DNA from: Methanobacterium sp. UBA279 | GTDB taxonomy: Archaea; Methanobacteriota; Methanobacteria; Methanobacteriales; Methanobacteriaceae | Reading direction: 5' to 3' | DNA: 36,269 nt | Assembly (NCBI GenBank): GCA_002502855.1 | Contig: DAQK01000023.1 | Location: 18,593-54,861, forward strand | Shown: piece by piece, positions 34,102 to 36,269 of the stretch | How the letters are laid out: each line of letters starts with the position of its first letter | How positions within the stretch are numbered: position 1 is the first letter of the stretch | Translations under genes and position numbers: made by a program | The notes under the pieces: model-generated | Database searches by the model: none | The model's input: only the letters and a program-made list of their open reading frames with translations | Told to the model about the DNA's origin: nothing

Positions 34102-35467
34102 CTGTCAAAAACTTGGGTGTTTTTGAATTTGTGTTTCTTTATAAAATAATATTTTTTATTCGTGTTTAAACTGATTATTTTTGCGAAATAGAAACCTAAA
34201 AGCTTTTATAATAAGTGGAGCATAGTATTTTGTATGATAAAAACAAAAATAGTTGCTCCAGTTGGTGGTTTGTTTGATTCAGGGTTATATACTTTCCTAT
34301 TTTTTTGTGAAGGTTTTATCAAAATATGAGGAAAATCATTTAAAACAGGTTAAAACAGATAATAAAGTTTTCAAATCGTTAAATACATGGTATAAAAAGG
34401 GGGATGTTTTTCATATTGAGATGTTGATTCCTTGTTGTCCAGAGGTGTTTCAGTAAATCTGTGATTAAAAATGGAGTTAAAAAACGGAAGCTTCATTTTT
34501 ATTATAGAAGGGGGTTGTTAACACTGAAAATTCAAAGGTATAAATGCAAAAAATGTAGTAAAAAGTTTAAAACAGATATACCAGCCATTGTAGATGATAA
34601 TAGTAACTTTACAAATGAATTTAAAAAAAAGTGCATGGAATTAGCTGGTTTATTCTTCGGATCCATCCATAAAAATAGCCTATAAAATTAGAAAAGACAC
34701 AGGAATCAGTATTTCCAGACAAAACAATATGAAAAACTGGATACTTTGGATATGAAAATCCCCAAAAAAAAAGAAAGAATCGTTATAGTGAATATTACAT
34801 CTTTGACATGGGAGTGGATTAAAATTAAACTCTGTTTGGAATTACCGGTTCACGTTATTCGACAGTAAAACAGAATATCATCGTTGCTGATAAAAATATA
34901 CTCATGAAGAGAATTCCAAGAACATAAAAAAAGTTTTTTAACGGAATCCACCAGGAAATAAAGAAAAAAATAGCAATAACGACTGATTTAGATGAGAAAT
35001 ACAAACCCATAATCGAATGATTAGGGTTCAAACACCAAAATGGTGCTTATTTCACGCATTTAAAAACATAAACTATCAAAGCAAATAAGGTACCTGACAA
35101 GGAGATCGAGAAGATACAACGTGAAAAAACTAGAGTTATTCAGTTTATTCGACAGTAAATCATTTAAAAGTGCTAAAAACAAGATAAACAGAATAATAAA
35201 TCAAATCACGGACTATTCAGAAGCCATCAAAACCATTATCAACGAATCCTTAATGCCTTACTTCCAAACATACTTCTCGTACCTGTTAGATGCAAAATAT
35301 CGAACGAACTAAATTAGAAAAAACAAATTCCAAAAAAAACATTCCCCCCAAAGCATTAAAAAGAAAATGAAAATTAAAAAAGGCGGCAATGTCACGAATA
35401 AACATCAGAAAAGAAATCCTAAACCAGAAAAACGTTTTCAACACCCAACCCCCCAAGTTTTTGACAG
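34102..35467 (+). mobile_element. Degenerate insertion sequence with 16-bp terminal inverted repeats
   Basis: CTGTCAAAAACTTGGG at 34102-34117 is repeated in inverted form at 35452-35467, a perfect 16-bp match 1.35 kb apart, enclosing a ruined transposase gene. The true ends may extend a few bases further (GAGA on the left, GGCT on the right) but no target-site duplication is evident. The end sequence recalls archaeal IS6-like or ISNCY-like elements; the family cannot be settled by eye. Confidence 0.8.
34253..35440 (+). pseudogene. Transposase remnant
   Basis: Pieces in different frames follow the order of a single transposase of about 350 residues. First KVKTDNKVFKSLNTWYKK-like N-terminus, then a zinc-ribbon part (VIKNGVKKRKLHFYYRRG, YKCKKCSKKFKTD) at 34461-34685. 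Next come TGISISRQN, TTDLDEKYKPIIE and GFKHQNGAYFTHLKT. At 35121-35312 there is KKLELFSLFDSKSFKSAKNKINRI and ESLMPYFQTYFSYLLDAKYRTN, then MSRINIRKEILNQK near 35389-35430. At least five stops or frameshifts separate them. The order of blocks resembles transposases I know from Methanobacterium genomes. It cannot be active. Confidence 0.8.
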
Positions 35468-35549
35468 AGCCTATTTTCCACACAAAAATTTATTACTTCC
35501 ACTCCATAAATAGAATAAATAGTTACAATCAAAAATTTAAAAGAAATCC

Positions 35550-35557
35550 TTTATATA
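35550..35557 (+). promoter_or_regulatory. TATA box of aksA
   Basis: TTTATATA preceded by AAGAAATCC, outside the insertion-sequence end. Transcription would start at about 35577-35585, giving a leader of about 75 nt before the TTG start, or a leaderless message if the ATG at 35585 is used. Confidence 0.45.
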
Positions 35558-35656
35558 ATATGATAAATTTATTTTTTTACCACAATGAATTTATTTTCCC
35601 ATAAGCTACCAAGACGACAAGCTTATCAAACCCTAAAATTAGAAGGTGGAATTAAT

Positions 35657-36269
35657 TTGGAATATTTCGTAAGCCCATTTAACCAGTCTGTTGATTTAAA
35701 GTTTCCCACTGACATAACCATCTATGACACCACATTAAGAGACGGGGAACAAAGCCCGGGAGTGTGTCTTAGAACCCCGGAAAAGGTGAAAATCGCCAGG
35801 AAACTGGATGAACTGAGGATACACCAGATCGAAGCAGGATTCCCGGTGGTATCAAGTGAAGAGAAAAGATCAATCAAGGCCATAGTAAAAGAAGATTTAA
35901 ACGCCGAAATACTGGCCCTGTCACGTACCAAGAAGGAGGATATCGACACAGCCATAGACTGTGGTGTGGATGGTATAATCACCTTCATAGGCACCTCTGA
36001 TCTACACTTAAAACATAAGATGAAGATGAGTCAGGAAGACATCGTCAATGTGTGTATGAGTTCCATAGAACACGCTAAGGACCATGGTTTATTTGTGGCT
36101 TTCTCAGCAGAGGACGCTACCCGGACGGACCTTGAATTTTTAAAGAAAATCTACAAGAAGGCAGAAGAATATGGGGTGGACCGGGTGCATATAGCCGATA
36201 CAGTAGGGGCTATAAGTCCCCAGGGAATGAATTACCTGGTTCGTGAGCTTCGATCAGTTATAAAAACAG
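35657..36269 (+). CDS. aksA: Homocitrate synthase AksA (coenzyme B pathway), 3' end outside window
   Basis: 204 codons are visible. The enzyme belongs to the DRE-TIM LeuA/CimA/AksA family: ITIYDTTLRDGEQSPGVCL (metal and catalytic Arg-Asp), IEAGFPVVSSEEKRSI, FIGTSDLHLKHKMKMSQED, FSAEDATRTDLEFL and VHIADTVGAISPQGMNYLVREL. The opening EYFVSPFNQSVDLKFP matches methanobacterial AksA as I remember it better than LeuA or CimA, which lack this lead. AksA condenses 2-oxoglutarate with acetyl-CoA, the first step to 2-oxosuberate and coenzyme B. The TTG start has AGGTGGA 7 nt upstream; an in-frame ATG at 35585 without SD is possible. Confidence 0.85.
   Translation, partial: MEYFVSPFNQSVDLKFPTDITIYDTTLRDGEQSPGVCLRTPEKVKIARKLDELRIHQIEAGFPVVSSEEKRSIKAIVKEDLNAEILALSRTKKEDIDTAIDCGVDGIITFIGTSDLHLKHKMKMSQEDIVNVCMSSIEHAKDHGLFVAFSAEDATRTDLEFLKKIYKKAEEYGVDRVHIADTVGAISPQGMNYLVRELRSVIKT

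Overview
The window looks like a chromosomal segment of a hydrogenotrophic methanogen of the order Methanobacteriales, most likely Methanobacterium or a close relative. The marker genes are the methyl-coenzyme M reductase activation ATPase atwA, the methanofuran gene mfnB, the 2-oxosuberate (coenzyme B) pathway gene aksA, archaeosine transglycosylase tgtA, archaeal NAC, and a small protein resembling pseudomurein-binding repeats. Promoters are archaeal TATA boxes. Several genes start with TTG or GTG placed after a good Shine-Dalgarno (SD) sequence.

Layout. (1) 1-4953, minus strand: a tight run of MnmC-like methyltransferase, tgtA, NAC, metallophosphoesterase and a Zc3h12a-like (NYN/PIN) ribonuclease cut by the left edge; a tRNA modification and translation set. 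(2) 5142-5793: an AT-rich AbrB/VapB-VapC-type toxin-antitoxin pair. (3) 5882-7756: an iron-sulfur flavoprotein, then a DPM-like GT2 glycosyltransferase with its DUF2304 partner. (4) 7791-15723, minus strand: a seven-gene surface glycan locus (GT2, four GT4 enzymes in two paralogous pairs, a methyltransferase and a Wzx-type flippase). (5) 15892-18546: a decayed MacB-type ABC exporter (ATPase and permease, both broken), next to an intact small membrane protein and an ArsR-like regulator. (6) 18900-24100, plus strand: a LutA/LutB-like iron-sulfur pair, mfnB, guaB and mobA. (7) 24357-28716, minus strand: PMBR-like small protein, membrane protein, cbiT, ubiX-like, HD phosphohydrolase, nadM. (8) 28886-34011, plus strand: atwA, a universal stress protein, three tandem rubredoxin loci (the middle one frameshifted), ferritin, 1-Cys-type peroxiredoxin and Fe/Mn superoxide dismutase. 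The last genes form an oxygen and iron defence island. (9) 34102-35467: a dead insertion sequence with matching terminal inverted repeats, followed by the 5' part of aksA, cut by the right edge.

Most notable: a 66-nt element before the third rubredoxin made of two nested perfect 10-bp inverted repeats, the outer one covering the SD sequence; and a recurring pattern of short tandem duplications (periods about 20-36 bp, often about 30) at gene borders, several of which copy the stop codon or start region of the neighbouring gene.
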